A stretch of DNA of 14,333 bases from an uncultured Candidatus Saccharibacteria bacterium (GTDB lineage Bacteria > Patescibacteria > Saccharimonadia > Saccharimonadales > 2-12-FULL-41-12). Positions 6,391-13,380 of the stretch are shown piece by piece; position 1 is the first letter of the stretch, and the number at the start of each line of letters is the position of its first letter. Where the stretch lies: the NCBI GenBank assembly GCA_946478995.1, contig CAMLDK010000016.1, positions 1-14,333 on the forward strand. Direction: 5' to 3'. The notes beneath the pieces are model-generated. The model did no database searches and was not told the origin of the DNA. It saw nothing but the letters and a program-made list of their open reading frames with translations. The position numbers and the translations under genes are program-made.

Positions 6391-8393
6391 GCGCCGATCA
6401 AAAGGCCGCAGATACCATCAGGATTTTATCTGCCGCCATGGTGGAAAAAGCCAACTCGGGCCATCCCGGCGGGCCTATGGGCGCGGCGGACTTTATCCAT
6501 ATTTTATTCTCGGAATTTATGGTTGAGAACCCGGACAACACACATTGGCCATGGCGCGACCGCTTCTTTTTAGATGCCGGGCACATGTCGCCGATGCTTT
6601 ACAGCATCCTGCATCTTACGGGCAAGATTCCGGCAGATGAGATAAAAAACTTCCGCCAGCTTGATTCTAAAACACCGGGTCATCCTGAGCGCGATCTGAA
6701 ATATGGGATTGAAAATACGTCGGGTCCGCTTGGTCAAGGCCATGTTTTTGGAATCGGCGCGGCGATCGCGGCCAAATTCCTGGAAGCTCGCTTCGGTGAT
6801 TGGCAGGCACATAATATTTACTGCTTCATTTCTGACGGCGGTATTCAGGAAGAAATCAGCCAGGGAGGCGGACGTATAGCCGGATATCTCGGCCTGGGGA
6901 ACTTGATAATGTTTTACGACTCTAACCATATTCAGCTTTCTACCGAAACGAACTCAGTCACCCATGAAGACACCGCTAAGAAGTATGAAGCCTGGGGCTG
7001 GCAAGTTCTTAAGATTGATGGCAATGACCAAGATGAAATACGTTCTGCCCTAAAGAAAGCTCAGAGCGAAAGTAACAAACCGACGCTGATAATCGGCGAT
7101 ACGGTCATGGGTAAAGGTGCGCTTACCGATTCAGGCGATAGTTTTGAGCATCAGGTCAGTATGCACGGCCAGCCGATGAGCAAGGCCGGCGCCGATTTTG
7201 AAAAAACGGTCGAAGCCTTAGGCGGTGATGTAAGCGATCCGTTCGCGATCCCGGATGAAGTCAAGGAACTTTATAAAGAGTCTGCCGCTCGCAAAAAAGC
7301 CGAGGTTATTGCCAGGCAAAAGTTAGAGTCCCAGTGGCGAGAAACCAATGCTGACCTGTCAAAAGCTCTCGACCAGTTTCTGTCCGGTAAAGCGCCGAAA
7401 CTTAACTGGGAGTCCATAGCTTCCGATCAAAAGAAAGGCGTCGCTACCCGTGCCAGCAGCAGTTTTGTCCTAAGTAAATTCGCTGAAGAAGTTGGCAATA
7501 TGATTGTGATGAGCGCCGATCTTGCCAACAGCGACAAAACTGATGGATTTTTAAAAAACTCCAAGCCTTTGCAGGCTGGCGATTTTTCCGGTGCTTTCCT
7601 CCACTGCGGCGTATCTGAGTTTACTATGGCCGCTTTAGCTGTTGGTATGAGCCTTCATGGTGGAGTGATCCCGGTCTGCGGCACTTTCTTCGCTTTCTCT
7701 GATTATCAGAAACCTGCGCTTAGACTGGCGGCTCTCATGGAAGTGCCGGTCAAGTTCCTGTGGACTCACGATGCGTTCCGGGTGGGCGAAGACGGGCCGA
7801 CCCACCAGCCTATCGAGCAGGAAACCCAGCTTCGCTTGCTGGAAAAGGTTCATAATCATTCCGGCGTCCCCGGTCTTTTAGTGTTGCGTCCGGCAGATAC
7901 AGCCGAAACGACGGTAGCCTGGAAAATGGCAATCGAAAATACTAAGACCCCGACGGGACTGATCCTGACCCGCCAGGACATCAGCGAAGTTAGCGATTAT
8001 GAGACGGCCCTTGGTGCGGAAAAAGGCGCATATGTAGCATATGAGCCAAAAGGCAAACCCGAGCTTATAGTGGTTGCGAACGGCAGCGAGGTCGGCACCG
8101 CCTACGAAGCGATAAAGCTTATTCCGGATAAAAATATCCGCCTGGTTTCGGCTGTTAGCGAAGGTCTTTTCCGGCAGCAGCCAAAAGAATATCAGGAGAA
8201 AATTCTACCGGATGGTATCCTCAAGTTCGGCGTAACAGCCGGCCTGGGCGTAAATTTGCTAGGATTAGTCGGCGACACGCAGAGGATACACAGCCTGGAG
8301 CATTTCGGCTACTCTGCCCCGTACCAAGTGCTCGATGAAAAATTCGGCTTCACTGCCGGACAGCTGGCTGAAAAGATTAAAAATTTACTTTAA
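6387..8393 (+). CDS. tkt: Transketolase
   Basis: Thiamine-diphosphate enzyme that moves two-carbon ketol units between sugar phosphates. At 668 aa it is a normal full-length single chain. Visible landmarks: SGHPGGPMG (24-32, H26), DAGHMSP (63-69, H66), TPGHPE with H99, TSGPLGQG (111-118), the ThDP/metal site beginning at SDGG (D150) and ending at DSN (N180), H260 in MHGQP, and H461/H473 in [16 protein letters not shown]. The glutamate that activates thiamine is E411, but its surroundings read GVSEFTM where the family normally has G-REH-M, and the usual GDG is SDG. It is still likely to be active. The stop TAA overlaps the stop of the convergent polymerase gene in a shared TTAA. ATG 6387 overlaps the transaldolase stop. 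Confidence 0.95.
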   Translation: MSADQKAADTIRILSAAMVEKANSGHPGGPMGAADFIHILFSEFMVENPDNTHWPWRDRFFLDAGHMSPMLYSILHLTGKIPADEIKNFRQLDSKTPGHPERDLKYGIENTSGPLGQGHVFGIGAAIAAKFLEARFGDWQAHNIYCFISDGGIQEEISQGGGRIAGYLGLGNLIMFYDSNHIQLSTETNSVTHEDTAKKYEAWGWQVLKIDGNDQDEIRSALKKAQSESNKPTLIIGDTVMGKGALTDSGDSFEHQVSMHGQPMSKAGADFEKTVEALGGDVSDPFAIPDEVKELYKESAARKKAEVIARQKLESQWRETNADLSKALDQFLSGKAPKLNWESIASDQKKGVATRASSSFVLSKFAEEVGNMIVMSADLANSDKTDGFLKNSKPLQAGDFSGAFLHCGVSEFTMAALAVGMSLHGGVIPVCGTFFAFSDYQKPALRLAALMEVPVKFLWTHDAFRVGEDGPTHQPIEQETQLRLLEKVHNHSGVPGLLVLRPADTAETTVAWKMAIENTKTPTGLILTRQDISEVSDYETALGAEKGAYVAYEPKGKPELIVVANGSEVGTAYEAIKLIPDKNIRLVSAVSEGLFRQQPKEYQEKILPDGILKFGVTAGLGVNLLGLVGDTQRIHSLEHFGYSAPYQVLDEKFGFTAGQLAEKIKNLL

Positions 8394-9679
8394 TTGTCTT
8401 TGAATAGCAGATCCAGATATTTGGTCCCGGTGAACGGAATCTTTTGTTTGACTATCTGCTTGCCTTTCAGAGTGTTCAGGGAGTGTATTATAAAGTTGCC
8501 ATAGCGTTCGTTTAATTCATCCACCGCCCTGGTTAGCTTGTCTTGCTTATTTACTTCTTCCAGCAAGCTGCTCTGAGGTCGATTACTCGGTACCAGCTTA
8601 TAGCACGTTATACCCATTATAGTAATGTCTGAATGTCTAGGACGTTTATCAAAAAGCTGACGTGCTCTTTTATAAATTTCCTTGTCCGTATAGAAACTTT
8701 CAGTCCAGGTTTTCCTTGCCTTCCATTTGTAGCCGTCCTTAAAACCCATCCAAACCAAAATACCTCTGGCATCGGCTTCGTTGAAGCGCAGTTTTTTGCC
8801 GGTGGTTTCACAGAGGTAATGGAACCGAGGCAGCAGCTCTTTATCGCTGCCGGTCTTTTTGTCCAAGGCGAATTGCCGCCCGACCTGCCCTAAGCGCGTA
8901 GGCTCGTCATCTACTTCATAGCCGCGCAGACGCTGATACCATTCTTCAGCTAAAACGCTATGGAAAACTTGCTGGCGCAGCGTATCCGCCGAAGCATTGA
9001 TAAAATCCAGAGGGGTGAATATACCGGCAGCATTTAGCCTGGCTTCAAAGCGCCGGGCTATACCGGGCAGATCGGTGAGTTGAAGTTTTTTGTAAGTTTC
9101 CAGTAAGTTGTTTTTATTGATAATATCCAGGCCATCCGGTTTGTTCAGGCCGGCGGCAGTCTTAGCTAGAAAACGGTTCTGACCTATGCCGATATTTACT
9201 TTTATCCAATTGCCCAGCTCAGCCTTTAGGCGGTATTTGATTTCCAGGCCTATTTCCTCAAGCGGCCGTTTATTCACGCTTTTTCTTGTACCGTGGAAAT
9301 CTATCAGTCCCTCATCTATGCTTCTCATCATGACATTTGGCGAATAGCTTTTCATAATTCCCGCCAGCTTCTGGTGTACATACAGATATTTGGGAGGATC
9401 GGTTTCCAGGACGATGAGTTCCGGAACGAGTTGACGTGCTTCTACGAGCCTCATACCGACTTTCACGCCGCGCGCCTTGGCTTCATAGCTAACGGCGATC
9501 ATGCAGCAGTTTCTGGAAATACGGTTTGCCATCCCCACCGGCCTGTCCCGTAATGAGGGTCTTGCTTGCTGCTCGGTCATAGCGAAGGCGCTGTTCAAGT
9601 CTATATGCATTATTTGCGGTTCTTCATGACTTACCGGCAGATGGCCCCACTTTAAATCTTGCGCGCGCTGGGCTTTCAT
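8390..9679 (-). CDS. dinB: Y-family translesion DNA polymerase (DinB/Pol IV type)
   Basis: A 429-residue error-prone polymerase that extends past damaged template bases. Catalytic metal ligands are present: D27 in MHIDLNSAFA, and D122 and E123 in RSIDEGLIDF. F32 occupies the steric-gate position and YEAKARGVKVGM (65-76) matches the fingers motif YEAR-GV-M. NIGIGQNRFLAKTAAGLNKPDG is the palm/thumb boundary typical of DinB. The residue two after D27 is Asn rather than the common Asp; that position is not one of the three catalytic carboxylates. The last residues contain YLDLLF (421-426), close to the QLxLxL/F clamp-binding hexapeptide but without Gln. The start ATG 9679 overlaps the upstream small gene by ATGA, giving a 23-residue extension before MHIDLN; ATG 9610 is the alternative. 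Confidence 0.93.
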   Translation of the reverse strand: MKAQRAQDLKWGHLPVSHEEPQIMHIDLNSAFAMTEQQARPSLRDRPVGMANRISRNCCMIAVSYEAKARGVKVGMRLVEARQLVPELIVLETDPPKYLYVHQKLAGIMKSYSPNVMMRSIDEGLIDFHGTRKSVNKRPLEEIGLEIKYRLKAELGNWIKVNIGIGQNRFLAKTAAGLNKPDGLDIINKNNLLETYKKLQLTDLPGIARRFEARLNAAGIFTPLDFINASADTLRQQVFHSVLAEEWYQRLRGYEVDDEPTRLGQVGRQFALDKKTGSDKELLPRFHYLCETTGKKLRFNEADARGILVWMGFKDGYKWKARKTWTESFYTDKEIYKRARQLFDKRPRHSDITIMGITCYKLVPSNRPQSSLLEEVNKQDKLTRAVDELNERYGNFIIHSLNTLKGKQIVKQKIPFTGTKYLDLLFKDN

Positions 9680-9945
9680 AACTCGCTCTCGATTATAGTT
9701 ACTAGAGTCCAGGTCAGGGCTTCGGCATCGAACTCCAGTCGATAATCATTCGCGCCGTCACTCATATCAAACACATGTATCATACGATGGCCTTTGGTTG
9801 TCGGGTGTCGCAGGCCTAACTCGGTAAAAGTTATATGCTGCTTTTTCCAGCGCATTTTAACCGGCATAACCATATAAGCCGGATCACCGCGGGATGCGAA
9901 CCTGGTTATTACTTCTACTCTGTCGTTAATTTCTATAAAATTCAT
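9676..9945 (-). CDS. Small protein upstream of and coupled to the Y-family polymerase
   Basis: An 89-residue soluble protein with no signal peptide or TM segment and an alternating charged/hydrophobic pattern suggesting a small beta-rich fold. It carries VKMRWKKQHITFTEL near the middle and DYRLEFDAEALTWTL near the end. This layout resembles the small DUF6504-type proteins reported beside Y-family polymerases, but I cannot confirm homology by eye. It overlaps dinB by ATGA and is translationally coupled to it, so an accessory or regulatory role in translesion synthesis is the natural guess, comparable in position to YolD-like partners in Bacillus. Start ATG 9945 has a perfect AAGGAG at 9956-9961, 10 nt upstream, which is buried in the leader helix described separately. 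Confidence 0.75.
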   Translation of the reverse strand: MNFIEINDRVEVITRFASRGDPAYMVMPVKMRWKKQHITFTELGLRHPTTKGHRMIHVFDMSDGANDYRLEFDAEALTWTLVTIIESEL

Positions 9946-9988
9946 ATCTAAACAACTCCTTGGATATTGCTGACTTATGACGATTCAT
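9926..9988 (-). CDS. Possible 20-codon leader ORF in the dinB-operon leader
   Basis: A short frame beginning at ATG 9988, with GGGGA at 9996-10000 and a 7-nt spacer, ends at TAA 9926 inside the next gene in another frame. Its start lies in the loop of the leader helix, and translating it would carry ribosomes through the arm that hides the next gene's ribosome binding site. It could be chance; conservation is unknown. Confidence 0.22.
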   Translation of the reverse strand: MNRHKSAISKELFRYEFYRN

Positions 9989-10058
9989 GGTTGTTTCCCC
10001 GATAAAGTCTTGGCGCTCGTCAGATGCTCACTTCCAAAGGGAATAAGTTGTTTAGATA
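9945..10058 (-). promoter_or_regulatory. Structured 5' leader hiding the ribosome binding site of the dinB operon
   Basis: In the minus-strand transcript, UAUCUAAACAACU (10058-10046) is perfectly complementary over 13 bp to AGUUGUUUAGAUA (9957-9945). The pairing continues, after a 5-nt bulge, as CCUU(U)GG (10040-10034) with CCAAGG (9963-9958). Together these bury the whole AAGGAG ribosome binding site and the A of the start codon. The loop has smaller possible helices: UGACGA/UCGUCA, and GACUU/AAGUC with an adjoining AU. A further hairpin, UGGCA/UGCCA, lies 5' of the long helix. The arrangement fits a translational switch, but the signal is unknown and it matches no riboswitch class I recognise. 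Confidence 0.55.
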
Positions 10059-10093
10059 AGGCTGGCAGGGACCGTAGTATGCCACCTGTTTTT

Positions 10094-10099
10094 ATTATA
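10094..10099 (-). promoter_or_regulatory. -10 box for the dinB operon
   Basis: A perfect TATAAT on the minus strand lies 6 nt past the stop of the receiver gene. Transcription would start near 10087, producing a leader of about 140 nt that contains the inverted repeat. The -35 region is poor. No LexA-like palindrome of the CGAAC-N4-GTTCG type was seen nearby. Confidence 0.45.
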
Positions 10100-10105
10100 C
10101 GACAT

Positions 10106-10495
10106 TTACGCTCCGAGTTTGAGGTGGTCGAGAAAAGTTACCAGCTGCTTTGGAGTGATATCGGCTTTGATGAGATAGCCGTCGGCTTCTTTCTCTATTG
10201 CCGCCCTGGCCTGGTCGTCTTGTTCCAAGTTGGTGGTTATTACGATCTTTGTTTTCAGGTTCGGTGTCTCGTGGCGGAGCTGCCTTAAAATCTCCACGCC
10301 CAAAATATCAGGCACCATGATGTCTAAAAGCATGATATCGTAGATATTCTTCTTTGCTTCCGCGAGCCCGTCTATTCCGCTCCTGACGATGGTTACGTCA
10401 TAGCCTTCTTTCGTTAAGGCGCGATCGTAGAGCTCGCTTATAAACTCTTCATCCTCTACGCATAATATTTTTATTGGTGTGTCGGGTATGCTCAT
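10106..10495 (-). CDS. Receiver-only response regulator (CheY-like)
   Basis: A 129-residue protein consisting of a single receiver domain. The phosphorylation site is intact: E14/D15 in LCVEDEE, phosphoacceptor D58 in MLLDIMVP, T87/T88 in IVITTNL and K110 in YLIKA. There is no output domain, so it must act through protein contact, in a phosphorelay, or as a phosphate sink. It starts 6 nt after the kinase stop, and kinase and receiver are almost certainly co-transcribed partners. It is shorter than, and clearly different from, the receiver protein at the start of the window, which has a long Pro-rich tail. Confidence 0.93.
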   Translation of the reverse strand: MSIPDTPIKILCVEDEEFISELYDRALTKEGYDVTIVRSGIDGLAEAKKNIYDIMLLDIMVPDILGVEILRQLRHETPNLKTKIVITTNLEQDDQARAAIEKEADGYLIKADITPKQLVTFLDHLKLGA

Positions 10496-10501
10496 ATTGT
10501 T

Positions 10502-12043
10502 TTATTGCCTGCTCAGTGAATGGTTTTTGATCCATCCGTGAGCGTTTCTGGTTATAGCTTTATTATCACCCGATTTATTGGCCTCTGCAAGCTTGGCGTA
10601 CGGCAATACGGTGAAACCGAAGATAGTCCCCTCGCCTTCCTGGGACCTGACCCATATATTGCCGCTGTGGGCCTGAACCAAAGCCTTGGAAAGATAAAGC
10701 CCCAATCCGGTGCCGCTGATAGTAGCTTGGTTTCTATAGTTGCGAGAAAACTTTTCAAACAGGTGCGGCATGACGGAAGCAGGAACTCCCACGCCATAAT
10801 CCTGCACGATAGTCTCAATTACTCCGTCCTTGGTCAGATAAGATTCTACTTTGATCAGGTTCTTGCCTGGCGGGCTGTATTTGATCGCGTTATCTATGAG
10901 GTTGACAAGGACTTCCGATATACTGACCCGGTCGATGCCTACCGTGGGCAAATCGCTGGCTACATGGAGTTGGATTTCTTTTTTATGGACTTTGGCCCGC
11001 AAGCTCATAGTGTCTATTATTTTAGTCAGGACTTCCTTCCAGTCCTCCTCTATCAAAGTCAAGCTCAGTTGGTTTTGTTCTACCTTGGCTACATTAAGTA
11101 TGTTACCGACAAAAGCTGTCAGGTCCTCGGCTGATACGTGCATCTTCTGCATGAAATCCTGCATCTCCGGATTTAAATCCTTGCTGAGCTCGTCTTCAAA
11201 TACTTCTATATATCCGCGCAAAATTGTCAGCGGAGAGCGAAGTTCGTGTACGGCAAGAGCTATGAAGCTCAGTGAATCATCCTGTTTCGCGTAAACATCG
11301 GTTTGGTCAAACAGGCTGATGATGACTTCCGTCTTATTGCTCTCGGTTGCTTTTGAATAGTGCGCCGCCAGGTCAAAATATTTGGTCTGGCCGCCATAAG
11401 GAGTGACTTTTATAGCATGCCAGTACTTTTGTGACGTTACGGAATTATTCCGGGATTGCTCTACCCAGGCTTCAAGCGTATCTTCGCTGCGGAAAAGTAT
11501 ATCAAATAGACCGTATATGTTCCGTCCAACTATGCTGTCGGCGGTACCGGCATATTCCTGGGCTTTAGGGTTGGCTAAGGTTATGCTGGCCTCATGGTCA
11601 AGCCCTAAGACAGCTATCGGCAGCTGCTGTATGGTCAGGTTCAATTTGGACTCCCCGCCGCTTTGATCCCTGGAGCCTGACGCATAGTCGTAAACCTGGC
11701 GGTTGAGGTTAGCTACCAGTTCTTTTGCCAGGGATAATTTTTCAATCTCAGGAGCCGGGATCGGCAGCGGCGATGGAGATACGTGAAGTATAGCTTGGGA
11801 TATGGCTTTTAAGGGCGAAGAGATTTTAGCGGCAACCACTGTGCCTATCAGCAGCATAAAGAAAAGCCACAGCCCGGAAATTATGACCATGATCTGAGCA
11901 GTAGAAAGGCCAAGGAACTGGTCCATTGCCCACCACGCCCCTATCAGCCCGCTTCCGCTGAATAAGAACCATGCCAGCAGATAGTTCCTTATTGCATGCA
12001 AGGCTTTTTCCAGGTATCCGGGTCCTAAGTTTTCACCACCCAT
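10502..12043 (-). CDS. Membrane histidine kinase (two TM segments, PAS, HisKA, HATPase)
   Basis: A 513-residue sensor kinase. Two hydrophobic segments (about 21-41 and 50-71) form a hairpin with a very short external loop. A short HAMP-like stretch near 72-115, a PAS domain (about 133-250), and HisKA with H266 in AVHELRSPL follow. The ATPase domain has N384 in NLIDNAIKY, D415 in QDYGVGV and GTGLGL at 444-449. All catalytic residues are present. ATG 12043 is preceded by AGGAAG, which overlaps the stop of the DUF3048 gene 11 nt upstream. The receiver gene follows after 6 nt. The small external loop suggests the signal comes from the membrane, the PAS domain, or a partner such as the co-operonic DUF3048 protein (inference). 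Confidence 0.94.
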   Translation of the reverse strand: MGGENLGPGYLEKALHAIRNYLLAWFLFSGSGLIGAWWAMDQFLGLSTAQIMVIISGLWLFFMLLIGTVVAAKISSPLKAISQAILHVSPSPLPIPAPEIEKLSLAKELVANLNRQVYDYASGSRDQSGGESKLNLTIQQLPIAVLGLDHEASITLANPKAQEYAGTADSIVGRNIYGLFDILFRSEDTLEAWVEQSRNNSVTSQKYWHAIKVTPYGGQTKYFDLAAHYSKATESNKTEVIISLFDQTDVYAKQDDSLSFIALAVHELRSPLTILRGYIEVFEDELSKDLNPEMQDFMQKMHVSAEDLTAFVGNILNVAKVEQNQLSLTLIEEDWKEVLTKIIDTMSLRAKVHKKEIQLHVASDLPTVGIDRVSISEVLVNLIDNAIKYSPPGKNLIKVESYLTKDGVIETIVQDYGVGVPASVMPHLFEKFSRNYRNQATISGTGLGLYLSKALVQAHSGNIWVRSQEGEGTIFGFTVLPYAKLAEANKSGDNKAITRNAHGWIKNHSLSRQ

Positions 12044-12054
12044 TTATTGACTTC

Positions 12055-13341
12055 CTATTTTAAAGGCGAAAATTCAACTTCGCCCGGTGTTTTTAATAAA
12101 GTCACCCATGTCTTTCCAGGGTTCAGGCGAATAATATTGCCATTATTGTCGCTAAATTTGAACTGGTCGCGCGAGCCTGATTTGCTCCATTTGCCTTCTA
12201 TTACTTCACCGTTTTGAAAGACGAACATCTTGCCGCGGCCGGTAGTTTTATAAACTGAATATATTCCTTGCTGTTTATAGTTCATGATCAGCGCTATTAC
12301 GACTTTAGGCTTGATTTGTTTCTTAGCCTTCTCGTCCATATGAGGCTGGCCGCCCATTCTTCTCTTATAGCTGTTAGAGTCTTTATCATAATTATATTGC
12401 ACGTCATACAGCGGACCTGATATAGAGAAATTTATTTTCCCGGCGGTTATTTTATCTACCGGTGCTTCTCTGGTTAAGCGCGGCCAGCTTTCAAAAGTAC
12501 TTTTCTTATATCCCCGCCTTTTGCTGACTTTGTCCAGGGCATCCATAGAACTGTATAGGTTGTGTGGAGCGTAACGGGAGCTTACCCGCTGGAATGCACC
12601 GGCGTTAGCGCCGTGGTCTATATCCTTGACTTTTAGCCGTCTCACTTTAGACAGCCCTTGGGCGCTGCCCCCGGCATGGACGAATGACGGATCGAACGGC
12701 AGCATCAAGTCAACATAATACGGCCTTACCGAGCGGATCGGACCTATATAGTCCGGAGTCGCTTCTAAAAATAGGGCGTTGAACCTGGTTATCCCTCCCT
12801 CGGCTATTGCTTCAAATACTACGCCGGCATCGTATAAGCCTGATTGCGGCCGGGCATCAGGACTATTCTCGATCTGGATAGAGGTTACATGCCGCTTGTT
12901 AAGCTTTTTAGAGATCTCCACCCCGGTAAGTCTGGACGGCTCGGTACTTTTTGGCTCACGAACTATTGAGGAGTTGCTAATCTCGAAAGGTTTTTGCAGA
13001 GCTTTATTCAGAGCATAGACAGTTATAGAACCGAACACCAGCAGCAAGGCTATTACCGCTATGCCGATCTTCTTTTGTTTTTCGGTATGGGGCCAAAGGG
13101 TCAGGCCGCGGCTGAAGAATTTATCTTTCCAGGTTTTGGGCGTTTTTTTATCATTTTTGGGGGGCTGGTATTTCAATTTTGATGCGGCTTGAATACCGCC
13201 GTTATTGTCGTTAATAAGAGAAATATCTGCCGGTTCTTCCTGTGGATCAGGCTTGATTCCCGGGAATTGCTGCTCAGGCCCCTTTTTGTTTTCATCGTCC
13301 GCTCCTGGAGTATTAGGCCGCGGTCGAATATCATCAACCAT
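12055..13341 (-). CDS. DUF3048 (YerB-like) single-pass membrane protein
   Basis: A 428-residue protein from ATG 13341. The first ~90 residues are acidic/Pro-rich, then basic, and cytoplasmic by prediction. One TM helix (about 92-111, IGIAVIALLLVFGSITVYAL) is followed by a large domain outside the membrane. That domain carries hallmark DUF3048 segments: QIENSPDARPQSGLYDA, VVFEAIAEGGITRFNALF and IGPIRSVRPYY, and later FVHAGGS and APHNLY. The biochemical role of DUF3048 is not established; the Bacillus member YerB is described as a lipoprotein, whereas this one has a TM anchor and no lipobox. A GTG at 13347 would add two residues, but the promoter places the likely transcript start at ATG 13341. 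As first gene before the kinase and receiver, it may be the sensory or effector partner (inference). Confidence 0.85.
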   Translation of the reverse strand: MVDDIRPRPNTPGADDENKKGPEQQFPGIKPDPQEEPADISLINDNNGGIQAASKLKYQPPKNDKKTPKTWKDKFFSRGLTLWPHTEKQKKIGIAVIALLLVFGSITVYALNKALQKPFEISNSSIVREPKSTEPSRLTGVEISKKLNKRHVTSIQIENSPDARPQSGLYDAGVVFEAIAEGGITRFNALFLEATPDYIGPIRSVRPYYVDLMLPFDPSFVHAGGSAQGLSKVRRLKVKDIDHGANAGAFQRVSSRYAPHNLYSSMDALDKVSKRRGYKKSTFESWPRLTREAPVDKITAGKINFSISGPLYDVQYNYDKDSNSYKRRMGGQPHMDEKAKKQIKPKVVIALIMNYKQQGIYSVYKTTGRGKMFVFQNGEVIEGKWSKSGSRDQFKFSDNNGNIIRLNPGKTWVTLLKTPGEVEFSPLK

Positions 13342-13342
13342 A

Positions 13343-13364
13343 AACACTATTCTACACTAGTGTT
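13343..13364. repeat. Inverted repeat overlapping the DUF3048 promoter
   Basis: AACACTA (13343-13349) and TAGTGTT (13358-13364) are a 7-bp inverted repeat with an 8-nt spacer that encloses the -10 box. A 10-bp palindrome, ACACTAGTGT (13354-13363), is nested in it. The placement suits a repressor operator, though short palindromes also arise by chance. Confidence 0.4.
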
Positions 13365-13378
13365 ACCAGATATGACAA
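13349..13378 (-). promoter_or_regulatory. Promoter of the DUF3048-kinase-receiver operon (leaderless)
   Basis: On the minus strand, TTGTCA (13378-13373, five of six matches to TTGACA), an 18-nt spacer and TAGAAT (13354-13349) form the best two-box promoter in the window. The -10 ends 7 nt before ATG 13341, so transcription would begin at or next to the A of the ATG. No Shine-Dalgarno is present, which fits a leaderless message. Confidence 0.6.
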
Positions 13379-13380
13379 AC

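Noticed and set aside
8390..9679. Inactive ImuB-like polymerase homologue
   Set aside because: The three catalytic carboxylates (D27, D122, E123) are present. The Asn two residues after D27 is not one of them.
9946..10105. LexA/SOS box upstream of the polymerase operon
   Set aside because: No CGAAC-N4-GTTCG or CTG-N10-CAG palindrome was found; the dominant symmetry is the long-range repeat, which fits RNA pairing better.
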